Positions 6,997 to 14,864 of a stretch of 64,000 bases of DNA are shown here, in pieces. The stretch's first letter is position 1; every line of letters starts with the position of its first letter. Position numbers and translations under genes: made by a program. The notes beneath the pieces are model-generated. The model searched no databases and had not been told where the DNA came from. It saw nothing but the letters and a program-made list of their open reading frames with translations. The DNA is from Minwuia sp. (GTDB lineage Bacteria; Pseudomonadota; Alphaproteobacteria; Minwuiales; Minwuiaceae): contig JARGPL010000019.1 in assembly GCA_029210175.1 (NCBI GenBank), forward strand, positions 1-64,000, in the 5' to 3' direction.

Positions 6997-9285
6997 TCAG
7001 AAACGCACCAGCAGGTGACCACCGAAGCGGGTGAACACGGCGTCGTCGCCCCGGCCTGAGACACGCGAATGTCCGGCACGCAGGCCAAGCTGCCAATCCT
7101 CGTCCATTTCCCAGATCAATTCGCCACCGACGCTCGGCCCGAAACCACCGCCGATGCGGTCCACGGAAAGGCTGGCGAAGGCGTTGTAGCGGACGTCGGA
7201 ACCGATGGCGTCACCAATCGACACGTCCAGCGAATGAAACTCCGTGTCCGTCAACGGCAGCGGGTTGAAGGCAGTGCCATTCGCGTCCCGGCGCGTTTCC
7301 TGTGCGCCGACATAACGACCGCTGAACGTGTAGCCGACGTTCAGGTCCAGCACTTCCCAGGGAACCAGATACCGGACGGAGCCACCCAGATCGAAGGATG
7401 TCGCGGCGGTGTCGATATTGTCGATGCCAAAGCGATTGATGCTCGCTTCGCCCTGCGCGAACCAGCGCCGGGTCAGCTGGTGCTCATGGCGCAACGAAAG
7501 GCTGTCCTGCACTGCGCCATCGACGATCCCCTCGACAAGCTCCCAATAGGACTTGTGGGCAACGCCGCGCAGTGTCGTGCGCGTCTTTGGCGTGCGATAG
7601 TCATACTGCACCGCCAGCCCGGGCGTGCCCGCTCCGGCGAGCAGCGCCACCTCCACATCATGCCCGGGCGCCAGCTCGACCGCGCCATAGATCTCGCCGC
7701 GCTGATGCATTTCACTGACAGCTTCCGTGACACCGCTGACACGCAGCACCTCATCATCGTCCAGCAGGCGGTTCTCCACCCGGAACCCGAACTCCGTGGT
7801 CATCGACGTGATGAAACGTCCACTGCCCACCGTGATCCATTGGGTATCCCCGCCCTCGACAAACTGGATATCGCTGTCGATACGCAACTGGGAGCCAAAC
7901 TCACGGTCCAGCGCCCGTCTTGCCGACGCCAGTTCCCGCCGGTTCGGCTCCAGCGACAGGGCCCGGTCATACAGGCCGACGGCACGCCGCCACGAACCGA
8001 CGCTTTCCTCCAGCGTCGCCAGTTCCACCAGCACATCGGCATTGTCAGGTGCTGTCTTCTGCAGGTCCTGGAGGTCGGTACGCGCGGCATCTGTCTGCCC
8101 CTGGCGTGCCTTCAGGCGGGCCCGCAGCACATCCAGGCGCACATCCTCCGGGCGCTGATCGGCGACGGCTGCCTGCGACCCTGACTCTGCAAGTGTCACG
8201 CGCGTCATGGCCCCGTCATGGCCAACGCCGAAGTCAACCGCGCGATTGGCAACGATCAGCAGACTGTCGTAACCGACGGAAACACTGTTCAGCCAGCCGG
8301 GCAACTGCTCGGCAATGCCTTCGGCAACGGCACTGTCGATGGGTTCCACGAAGCGCAGGACCAACTCACGCGCATACGCCTCGGATGAGACCTCGATCGT
8401 CTTCGGCCAGTGGAAAACGATCTCGGCGCCCGTATGCGTCTTCAGTGTATCGACACGAGGCTGCAGGATCAGGTCCGTCAAGGACCGGCTGACCTGTTCG
8501 ACACTGCCACTGGACGTCACAGGGGCGACATGGCGCCCGCGCAGGCGCAACTGACTGGCGGCCTTCCGGGCCGTGTCATCAAGCTGCGGTGAAGCAATGG
8601 CCATGCGCCCCGGCACCGGTGCCGGGACATCCGGTGCGGCCTCAGCCGTCAGCCGCTCGGGTGTCCGGGAAACCGACACCCGCGAAACAGCGGTGGGCGG
8701 CGTCAGGGAAACCACAGCCGTATCGTTGCGCGCCGGTCGGGACAGGTCTGTCGGCGGATTGAGCGTCACCGCGCCCGCTACCCGGCCCGCACCGTTGTCG
8801 AGCCGGACTGGCAGGGCCGTGATCTCCACGATCAGGACATTGCCTTCCGTCTGAACCGCAAACTGCACGTCGTCGCGCGTGGTGATGGCCAGGGACCGTG
8901 CACGCTTGTCAATACCGGTGACCCAGTTGCCCAACCTCTGCCGCAAGGCACCGACAAACGGGCTGTTGAAATCCTGGTCGAAGGTGAGAACCAGCTGTCG
9001 CGGCCCCTGTGTGACGCTGGCATGAAACGGAACGGGCCATGCCAGTTCGACGCGGGCCAGAGGTCCGAGGTCAGCCGACAGCACCCGCACGAGCGGTGCG
9101 GTCACCGGCGCAGTCTGCCCATGACCCATGGACACCGGCGGCAACACGAGCACAAGCGCCAGCGCGGCAGCAATCGCCGCCGCACGGACACCAGGTTCAG
9201 GCCGTGTTTTACGCCTCAAGATCAACAATCCCTGTCGCCCCGACCAATTCCCCACACGTGCAGAATGCACAACGAAAGCACTCAC
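6997..9285 (-). CDS. pelB: Outer-membrane TPR/beta-barrel export protein, PelB-like
   Basis: This is a 762-residue protein with an N-terminal hydrophobic stretch (AAAIAAALALVLVLPPVS) that looks like a signal peptide. A beta-rich region and a Pro/Thr-rich linker follow, then TPR-like repeats at roughly 385-460 (DNADVLVELATLEESVGSWR). The C-terminal part, about 475-762, alternates like an outer-membrane barrel and ends in LLVRF with the terminal Phe expected for BAM insertion. This matches the scheme of PelB, the Pel exporter, but is much shorter than the roughly 1,190-residue Pseudomonas protein, mainly through fewer TPRs. The start is uncertain: GTG at 9285 has a poor ribosome site, and in-frame TTG codons some 60 bases downstream lie nearer an AGGGA. 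The AT-rich gap 9286-9429 probably holds the operon promoter. Confidence 0.72.
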   Translation of the reverse strand: MSAFVVHSARVGNWSGRQGLLILRRKTRPEPGVRAAAIAAALALVLVLPPVSMGHGQTAPVTAPLVRVLSADLGPLARVELAWPVPFHASVTQGPRQLVLTFDQDFNSPFVGALRQRLGNWVTGIDKRARSLAITTRDDVQFAVQTEGNVLIVEITALPVRLDNGAGRVAGAVTLNPPTDLSRPARNDTAVVSLTPPTAVSRVSVSRTPERLTAEAAPDVPAPVPGRMAIASPQLDDTARKAASQLRLRGRHVAPVTSSGSVEQVSRSLTDLILQPRVDTLKTHTGAEIVFHWPKTIEVSSEAYARELVLRFVEPIDSAVAEGIAEQLPGWLNSVSVGYDSLLIVANRAVDFGVGHDGAMTRVTLAESGSQAAVADQRPEDVRLDVLRARLKARQGQTDAARTDLQDLQKTAPDNADVLVELATLEESVGSWRRAVGLYDRALSLEPNRRELASARRALDREFGSQLRIDSDIQFVEGGDTQWITVGSGRFITSMTTEFGFRVENRLLDDDEVLRVSGVTEAVSEMHQRGEIYGAVELAPGHDVEVALLAGAGTPGLAVQYDYRTPKTRTTLRGVAHKSYWELVEGIVDGAVQDSLSLRHEHQLTRRWFAQGEASINRFGIDNIDTAATSFDLGGSVRYLVPWEVLDLNVGYTFSGRYVGAQETRRDANGTAFNPLPLTDTEFHSLDVSIGDAIGSDVRYNAFASLSVDRIGGGFGPSVGGELIWEMDEDWQLGLRAGHSRVSGRGDDAVFTRFGGHLLVRF

Positions 9286-9429
9286 GCACTTAACTAATGC
9301 AAGATGATGACCAGAATCCTAATCGCATTCCTGACCGAAGTGGTTGAAATAAAACAACACAATTCAGCAATAGGCATGGTCGGACGGGCCATGGCCGAAC
9401 CGGCCACCAGCTGGCACCGTGCCCGTCCG

Positions 9430-10353
9430 TCAGTCGCCACCCCGTCGTCGGGCAACAGTGTCCAGCCAGTTGCCATAGAATGTCCGGGCATTTTCTGACC
9501 ACTTTGCTATGGGCTGGGCGGTGTCATCGTCTCCCGGATAATAGTTCACCGGCAACGCAATCGGCGCGCCGGACGCCTTGTCGCGGTCATATTCGCGCTT
9601 CAACGTGTCAGCGTCATATTCGAAGTGATTGAGCATGTAGACGTGCCCGCGTGCCGGGTCCTCCAGCAGGCAGATACCGGTTTCGTCACTGTCGGCGAGC
9701 ACCTGAAGACCGCTGTCCGCCGGCAGGTCGGCGCGCCGTGTTTCAGAATGGCGTGACACGGGAACATCGAACGGTGTAGTCACGCCGGGAAGCACGGATC
9801 CTTCCTGAAGTACATCATGCGAAAATACTCCGAACCGCTTGGCATTCAACACATGTTTCGGAACACCGTGGAAATGCTTCAGTGCCGCCTGGGCTGCCCA
9901 GCAGATGTTGAAGACCCCCAGCGACCGAGCCCGGGACCAGTCCAGAATCTGCAGCATCTCATGCCAGTAGGGCACATCATCAAACGGCACCTGTTCGACT
10001 GGCGCGCCGGTGATGATCAACCCGTCAAAGGCTGTTTCACGCACCTCGTCGAAACTGCGATAGAACGCGCGCAAATGGTCGATGGGCGTGTTGGCCGATG
10101 AATAGCCATCCTGTCGCGCCCGCTGCATGTAGGCGGTCGTTGCAAACAGCGTGATGACGACGTCGTGGCGCGGGTGTGCCAGCATGCGGATCAGCTGCAG
10201 TTCCGTCGCAACCTTGTCCGGCATCAGATTCAGGATGCCGATATGAAGCGCTTCCGCAGGCGCATCAGCGGCATCATCCACTTCAATCACATCCAGGCCG
10301 CGATCACGCAGTTCCGTCACGCTCGGCAGGTTGCGGGGCAGGAAGAGGGTCAT
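9430..10353 (-). CDS. metAA: Homoserine O-acetyltransferase (MetA family, MetAA type)
   Basis: This 307-residue MetA-fold enzyme acylates L-homoserine at the entry to methionine synthesis. The catalytic triad is visible: Cys151 in FNICWAAQA and His243/Glu245 in HFEYD. Family-wide work links the residue after TGAPV/L to acyl-donor choice: Glu in acetyl-CoA enzymes and Gly in succinyl-CoA enzymes. Here it is Glu120 (TGAPVEQVPF), so acetyl-CoA is predicted. It starts 19 bases after the stop of the upstream P-loop ATPase gene, in the same direction. No SAM riboswitch was recognised upstream. Confidence 0.92.
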   Translation of the reverse strand: MTLFLPRNLPSVTELRDRGLDVIEVDDAADAPAEALHIGILNLMPDKVATELQLIRMLAHPRHDVVITLFATTAYMQRARQDGYSSANTPIDHLRAFYRSFDEVRETAFDGLIITGAPVEQVPFDDVPYWHEMLQILDWSRARSLGVFNICWAAQAALKHFHGVPKHVLNAKRFGVFSHDVLQEGSVLPGVTTPFDVPVSRHSETRRADLPADSGLQVLADSDETGICLLEDPARGHVYMLNHFEYDADTLKREYDRDKASGAPIALPVNYYPGDDDTAQPIAKWSENARTFYGNWLDTVARRRGGD

Positions 10354-10372
10354 TTTCTGTCGCCTCCCCGCC

Positions 10373-11287
10373 TCAGGCTGCGCCAGCGACGCGGCGGTCG
10401 ATGGCGGCAGCGATCAGGTCCACCGCATCTTCGTGATCGCGTATCCCGGCCACATCGGCGGCCTCCACCACGTAGCCATACCGATCAGCGACCGCCTGAT
10501 AGCGGGGAATTCGGTGCTGCCAGAGGCGCGGGAAAACCCATTTCACGAAGTCATCTGGATCAATGTCGTTGACCTGCTCGACCGGCGCAACGGGCAACCC
10601 CCGCCCGGCGCGATAGGCCGGGAAGACCGATCGCAGGAAATCATCGCGATAGAACAGCGGTTTGGGATTGCGCATCGCGGCGGCTTCTATCCGTTGATAA
10701 TCCGCTTCACCGGCACGGATGTAGAGCAGCAGCGTGTGCTCGGCGAGCGTCGCCAGCACCGGGTCTTCCACATCGGGTGACGGGTCGACGATCTCGCAGA
10801 TGCTGCCGGACGCATCGTTGATGAAATTGGGGTAGCCGTATATATCCAGTGCCTTGTGCATGAAGCGCGCGACGTCATGCATGGAGCTGATCTCGCCCTG
10901 CTCATGCAGGTCCTGGCGTTCGCGGAACGCGGCATAGCTCAGACCGCCTTCCTCCGCCCCCGCAGGCGCTGGCCGGCCGATCTTGCCCAGGAATGTGGAA
11001 ATCGGGTCGAGATTCTGCACCGTGATGTTCGAACAGATATAGATCGAATCCGACAGCAGCAGGTTGCGCAGGAACGGCACCTGCATCGCCTGCCGCTTGA
11101 TGTTGTCGAGGATATCCTCCTCCAGGTACTTGGTCCCGATCCGATAGTCGGCGGAATAGTGGAACCAGAGGTCCGTGGGCAGGCGTTCGGCCAGCATGGT
11201 CTTGCCGACCCCGGACATGCCGAGCAGCGTGATGGATTTCTGCGCTGCCTTGCGGAAGGCGTCGCCGGATTCGAAAAACATGTTCAA
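10373..11287 (-). CDS. P-loop ATPase-like protein of unknown function
   Basis: This is a 304-residue soluble protein with a clear Walker A at residues 23-30 (GMSGVGKT). The following region (TDLWFHYSADYRIGTKYLEE) suggests a nucleotide- or kinase-like fold. I know similar proteins as alphaproteobacterial ATPase annotations without a defined role. It lies between a DUF1330 gene (19-base gap) and metAA (19-base gap), all on the minus strand, so the three probably form one transcript. Whether it acts in methionine metabolism is unknown; the gene order alone suggests it. No membrane segment or signal peptide is seen. Confidence 0.7.
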   Translation of the reverse strand: MNMFFESGDAFRKAAQKSITLLGMSGVGKTMLAERLPTDLWFHYSADYRIGTKYLEEDILDNIKRQAMQVPFLRNLLLSDSIYICSNITVQNLDPISTFLGKIGRPAPAGAEEGGLSYAAFRERQDLHEQGEISSMHDVARFMHKALDIYGYPNFINDASGSICEIVDPSPDVEDPVLATLAEHTLLLYIRAGEADYQRIEAAAMRNPKPLFYRDDFLRSVFPAYRAGRGLPVAPVEQVNDIDPDDFVKWVFPRLWQHRIPRYQAVADRYGYVVEAADVAGIRDHEDAVDLIAAAIDRRVAGAA

Positions 11288-11306
11288 TCAGCTCCGAATG
11301 GTCGGA

Positions 11307-11594
11307 TCAGAGACCTTCGACGACGATGAACTGGCCATCAGCGGCACCATCGCGCTCGCTCTTCGCGGCCTGGTACTCGGGTGAGTGATACCAGGTCTTC
11401 GCAGCCTCCATGGAGGCAAAGCGCAGCACGACAACGCGATTCTTTTCCTCCGGTCCTTCGAACGTCGCGACATCACCACCACGGGCAACATATTCGCCCT
11501 GGTACTTGGCGATCGTGGCCGGGGCCAGTGCCTTGTAATTCTCGTACTGTTCGGGGTTCGTGACGTTCACGCGGGCGATGACAAAAGCGCTCAT
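11307..11594 (-). CDS. DUF1330 domain protein
   Basis: This is a 95-residue protein with the DUF1330 ferredoxin-like (dimeric alpha-beta barrel) pattern: an N-terminal strand AFVIARVNVTNPEQYENYK, a central YVARGGDVATFEG strand, and the conserved WYHSPEYQAAKSERDGAADG stretch. Members are small dimers with no firmly assigned reaction. It is the first gene of the probable DUF1330-ATPase-metAA operon. It is divergent from the enoyl-CoA hydratase gene, the two starts being 83 bases apart, so the promoters of both must lie in 11595-11677. Confidence 0.9.
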   Translation of the reverse strand: MSAFVIARVNVTNPEQYENYKALAPATIAKYQGEYVARGGDVATFEGPEEKNRVVVLRFASMEAAKTWYHSPEYQAAKSERDGAADGQFIVVEGL

Positions 11595-11677
11595 GGACTT
11601 GGCTCCCTCGATTCAGTGTGCTGGGCACTGATCTGGTTCAGAGTTGATACTGGACAACAGTTATGGGGGAGGATGCG

Positions 11678-12472
11678 ATGGAATGGAAGTTCTCGACGGT
11701 GGAGAAACAGGGGCGGATCGCCATCGTGCGTCTCGACAGGGGTATCGCGGCCAATCCGCTGTCGCTGGCGACCATGCAGGAACTGACCGCCATCGCACGT
11801 CATCTGGATGAGGATCTGGACGTGTCCGTGGTCGTGCTGACCGGTCGCGCCGACAATTTCTCCATGGGTTTCGACCTGAAGGACCCGGATTCGGTCGCCA
11901 TGCGTACCGCACCGCTGCAGAAACGGCGCAAGCTGCTGCAGACCGGGCCGCGCATGTGCAAGGCATGGGAAGACCTGGAACAGATGACGATCTGCGCCAT
12001 CGAGGGCTGGTGCGTCGGCGGCGGCGCGGCGCTGGCGGTTTCGCTGGACCTGCGCATCATGGCCGAAAGCTCCACCATGTATGTTTCCGAGATCGAGCGG
12101 GGCATGAACATGAGCTGGAATTCGGTGCCGCGTTTCGTGAACCTCTGCGGCCCGGCGAAGTCGAAACGCGCCGTTGTCATGGCAGAGAAGATCAGCGCGG
12201 AGCGGGCGCTGGACTGGGGTCTGGCTGATGAGGTGACGCCAAAGGGCGGTGCCTTCGCCATGGCCATGGAAATGGCGGAGCGCATCGCGTCCCTGCCCCC
12301 GGTTCAGGTGCGCATGTGCAAGCGCGACGTGGACGTGGCCGCCAAGGCCTTGAACCATGCAGTCAGCTTCATGGATCTGGATCAATACGCCCTGACGCAA
12401 ACGTCGGATGACTATCAGGAAGGCGTCGCGTCGTTTCTGGAGAAGCGGCCACCCAACTGGACCGGCGGCTGA
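11678..12472 (+). CDS. Enoyl-CoA hydratase/isomerase (crotonase) family protein
   Basis: This is a 264-residue crotonase-fold protein. The start is taken at ATG 11678 because GGGGGAGG lies five bases upstream; an in-frame ATG at 11663 would put that motif inside the gene. The first oxyanion-hole strand is NFSMGFDLKD and the second is EGWCVGGGAALAVSLDLRI. The residues where hydratases carry catalytic Glu (EIERGMNMSWNSVPRF) are not a textbook match, so the reaction could be hydration, isomerisation or hydrolysis of an acyl-CoA. The SCP2-type thiolase 1.1 kb downstream is on the other strand. Family assignment is firm and the substrate unknown. Confidence 0.88.
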   Translation: MEWKFSTVEKQGRIAIVRLDRGIAANPLSLATMQELTAIARHLDEDLDVSVVVLTGRADNFSMGFDLKDPDSVAMRTAPLQKRRKLLQTGPRMCKAWEDLEQMTICAIEGWCVGGGAALAVSLDLRIMAESSTMYVSEIERGMNMSWNSVPRFVNLCGPAKSKRAVVMAEKISAERALDWGLADEVTPKGGAFAMAMEMAERIASLPPVQVRMCKRDVDVAAKALNHAVSFMDLDQYALTQTSDDYQEGVASFLEKRPPNWTGG

Positions 12473-12561
12473 CAAGGCTTCCGGCCGCAACCCGCACCGA
12501 GAACGCCCCCTGCGCGTTCAAGAGCCAACTGGAACGCAAGCACCTGAGACGTGAAGAGTGG

Positions 12562-12595
12562 TTCCCGGATCGGCGCTCCGCTTGTCCGGGATGAC
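12562..12595. repeat. REP-like palindromic element
   Basis: TCCCGGATCGGCGCTCCGCT followed by TGTCCGGGATGAC forms a stem: CCCGGAT pairs with GTCCGGG, with an inner GCG/CGC pair. It lies in the gap between the crotonase and TauE genes. I recognise the CCCGGATCGGCGCT...TCCGGGATGAC form as a family common in alphaproteobacterial intergenic DNA. The same gap has a second 7-bp inverted repeat, ATTCCGA (12654-12660) / TCGGAAT (12676-12682). Confidence 0.5.
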
Positions 12596-12741
12596 GGTCT
12601 TGAGGGCAGGCGTCATCGGCGGTAGTGATGCCAAACCGGTTGCCCGGGGTCGCATTCCGATCAAGACTCCACGCTTCGGAATCGGACGTCGCCGGACAAT
12701 GGCGTTTTCTGCACGCCCTTTGCCCGGACGGAGATGACAAC

Positions 12742-13551
12742 ATGGAATTTTCAGCCGCCCTGCTGCCCCTCGCCGCCATGCTGGTCGTGACCGGCTGTGT
12801 CGCGGGTGTTCTGGCGGGTTTGCTGGGCGTTGGTGGTGGCATCGTGGTCGTGCCGGTGCTGTATACCTTGCTGGGACAACTCGACATCGACCCGGCCGTG
12901 CGCATGCATGTGGCGGTGGGCACCTCGCTGGCCAGCATTGTGCTCACCTCGATTGGTTCCGCGCGGGCGCATCACAGGCGCGGCGCCGTCGACATCCACC
13001 TGCTCAGGACCTGGGGACCGTTCATCTTTGCCGGATCGATCGCGGGCGTACTGATTGCCAGCCTTGTCAGCGGTGCGGCCCTGTCGATGGTCTTCGCCAT
13101 CGTCGCGCTGTCCGTCGCGGCCTACATGGCCTTCACACCGGCTGATTTTCGCCTGCGGGACCGTCTGCCGGGCGGGGTCGCCGGGGGGGCGTCCGGTTTC
13201 GCCATCGGCGGCACCTCGGCCATGATGGGGATCGGCGGCGGCACACTATGCGTCCCCTATTTCAACGCTTTCGGTTTTCCCGTGCATCGGGCGGTGGGAA
13301 CGGCGTCCGCCATCGGACTGATCATCGCCCTGCCCGCCGCCATCGGCTTCATCGTCTCGGGCTGGGGCATCGCCGCCCTGCCGGAGGCGAGCGTCGGCCA
13401 TGTCAATCTGCTGGGCCTGATCCTGATCGCGCCGTTCGCCACACTGACCGCGCCCATCGGCGCGCGCATCGCCCACGGTCTGAAACCCCGCGCCCTGAAA
13501 CTCGCCTTCGCAGGCTTCCTGTTCGCCACCGCCGTCCGCATGCTGATGTAG
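12742..13551 (+). CDS. TauE/SafE-type sulfite/sulfonate exporter family membrane protein
   Basis: The start is set at ATG 12742 (MEFSAALLPL), preceded by CGGAGATGACAAC; the upstream extension looks non-coding. The 269 residues form about eight membrane helices in two similar halves. Each half carries the glycine-rich motif of the family: AGVLAGLLGVGGGIVVVPVL near the N-terminus and FAIGGTSAMMGIGGGTLCVP in the second half. Members export small sulfur anions or organic acids, and the substrate cannot be read from sequence. It is convergent with the thiolase gene, 16 bases apart. Confidence 0.9.
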   Translation: MEFSAALLPLAAMLVVTGCVAGVLAGLLGVGGGIVVVPVLYTLLGQLDIDPAVRMHVAVGTSLASIVLTSIGSARAHHRRGAVDIHLLRTWGPFIFAGSIAGVLIASLVSGAALSMVFAIVALSVAAYMAFTPADFRLRDRLPGGVAGGASGFAIGGTSAMMGIGGGTLCVPYFNAFGFPVHRAVGTASAIGLIIALPAAIGFIVSGWGIAALPEASVGHVNLLGLILIAPFATLTAPIGARIAHGLKPRALKLAFAGFLFATAVRMLM

Positions 13552-13565
13552 GCCGGGTCCCCGGC
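13552..13565. terminator. Possible short bidirectional hairpin between convergent genes
   Basis: GCCGGG-TC-CCCGGC lies directly after the TauE stop and just before the thiolase stop on the other strand. There is no T-run on either side, so a terminator role is only suggested by position. Confidence 0.3.
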
Positions 13566-13567
13566 TC

Positions 13568-14812
13568 TCAGGTGCCGGGCCCCGCCAGAATGGTGATGGC
13601 GCAGATGGCTTCCTCGAAGCGGTAGACACCGCCACCGTTCTCCGCGATGGCGTGGCGGGCGCCGTCGACCTGCCGTGGGCCGCTCTCGCCGCGCAATTGC
13701 TCGACCAGTTCGGCGATCTGACCAAGGCCGGTTGCCCCGATCGGGTGGCCCTTGGATTCCAGGCCACCAGAGGGGTTCACCGGGATGCGGCCACCGATGG
13801 CCGTCTCCCCGCGTTCCGCCGCACGCCCGCCTTCGCCAAAGGGGACGAGGCCCAGATTCTCGATCTGCTGCACTTCGCCCATGGCGGTGGCGTCATGCAC
13901 TTCCGCCACATCCATGTCTTCCGGACCCAGTCCTGCGAAGGCGTAGGCGCGCTTGGCGGCCCGGCGGGTGATGTGGTTCTCCATATCCTCGGGCTCCCGA
14001 TCAACGCCGGTGCCGAGCAGGGACGCGGCCACGCGCACGGCGCGGGCCTTGCCGATGCGGGCCAGCATGGCGTCCGACACCAGGATCGCCGCCGCGGCCC
14101 CGTCCGAAATGGGCGAGCACATGGGCAGGGTCAGCGGCCAGGACACGGGCCGTGCCGCCAGCACTTCCTCGATGCTGACCGCATTGCGGTACTGGGACTT
14201 CGGGTTGAGGGTGGAGTGTTGATGATTCTTGGCGGCAACGGCAGCGAGATGGCGTTGCGTCGTGCCGAACGTCTTCATGTGGAACTTGGCCCAGCTGGCA
14301 TAGACGTCCATGAAAGGACTGCGCTGGCCATTGGGCAGGTTGGCATCCGCCGGCGGTTCCACCCCCGCCCCCAGGGCATTCAATCGCTCGAAGGTCGCGT
14401 CCCGGTCATGCACGTCTATCGCACCATCGAATATCTCGAAGCTGCGGGCCTTGTCGGCGTGGTACATCTTGTCGGAGCCGACCGCGAGGGCAATGTCGCA
14501 CTGTCCCGCCTTGATGGCGGTGAAGGCGGCGTTGAATGCGGTGGCGGCACTGGCGCAGGCGTTTTCCACATTCACCATCGGTATGCCCTGGAACCCCATG
14601 TCGCGCAGGGCGATCTCTCCCGGCACCAGGTACTGGCCTTCCAGAACGCCCTGCGTGGTGTTGGAAAACCAGGCAGCCTCCACATCCGCCGGCACAAGAT
14701 TGCAATCCGACAAGGCTTCATGCACCGCCCGTGCGGTCAGTTGCTTGACCGACTTGTCCAGATGACGTCCGAACGGCGTCATCCCGATACCCACCACATG
14801 TACGTTCGTCAC
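13568..14812 (-). CDS. SCP2-type thiolase family protein (acetyl-CoA acetyltransferase-like)
   Basis: This is a 414-residue thiolase-fold enzyme of the SCP-x/SCP2 (non-decarboxylating) branch. The nucleophile is Cys86 in NVENACASA, and the C-terminal GHPIGATGLGQ motif with its His is present. The second Cys region is the variable type of this branch (AENGGGVYRFEEA). Such enzymes cleave or form branched or sterol-like 3-oxoacyl-CoA in degradation pathways. They are often encoded next to a DUF35/OB-fold partner, which is absent here. The start ATG at 14812 has a GGAGG in the upstream minus-strand sequence. Substrate unknown. Confidence 0.9.
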   Translation of the reverse strand: MTNVHVVGIGMTPFGRHLDKSVKQLTARAVHEALSDCNLVPADVEAAWFSNTTQGVLEGQYLVPGEIALRDMGFQGIPMVNVENACASAATAFNAAFTAIKAGQCDIALAVGSDKMYHADKARSFEIFDGAIDVHDRDATFERLNALGAGVEPPADANLPNGQRSPFMDVYASWAKFHMKTFGTTQRHLAAVAAKNHQHSTLNPKSQYRNAVSIEEVLAARPVSWPLTLPMCSPISDGAAAAILVSDAMLARIGKARAVRVAASLLGTGVDREPEDMENHITRRAAKRAYAFAGLGPEDMDVAEVHDATAMGEVQQIENLGLVPFGEGGRAAERGETAIGGRIPVNPSGGLESKGHPIGATGLGQIAELVEQLRGESGPRQVDGARHAIAENGGGVYRFEEAICAITILAGPGT

Positions 14813-14864
14813 AGCAAACCTCCCCAGATCGCAGTGTGTTCATCCGTGCCGCGACACACGCGGA

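Noticed and set aside
11595-11677. SAM riboswitch expected upstream of the metAA unit
   Set aside because: The divergent gap is only 83 bases and no SAM-II or SAM-I type conserved core was recognised. Only a 5-bp CAGTG/CACTG inverted repeat was seen.
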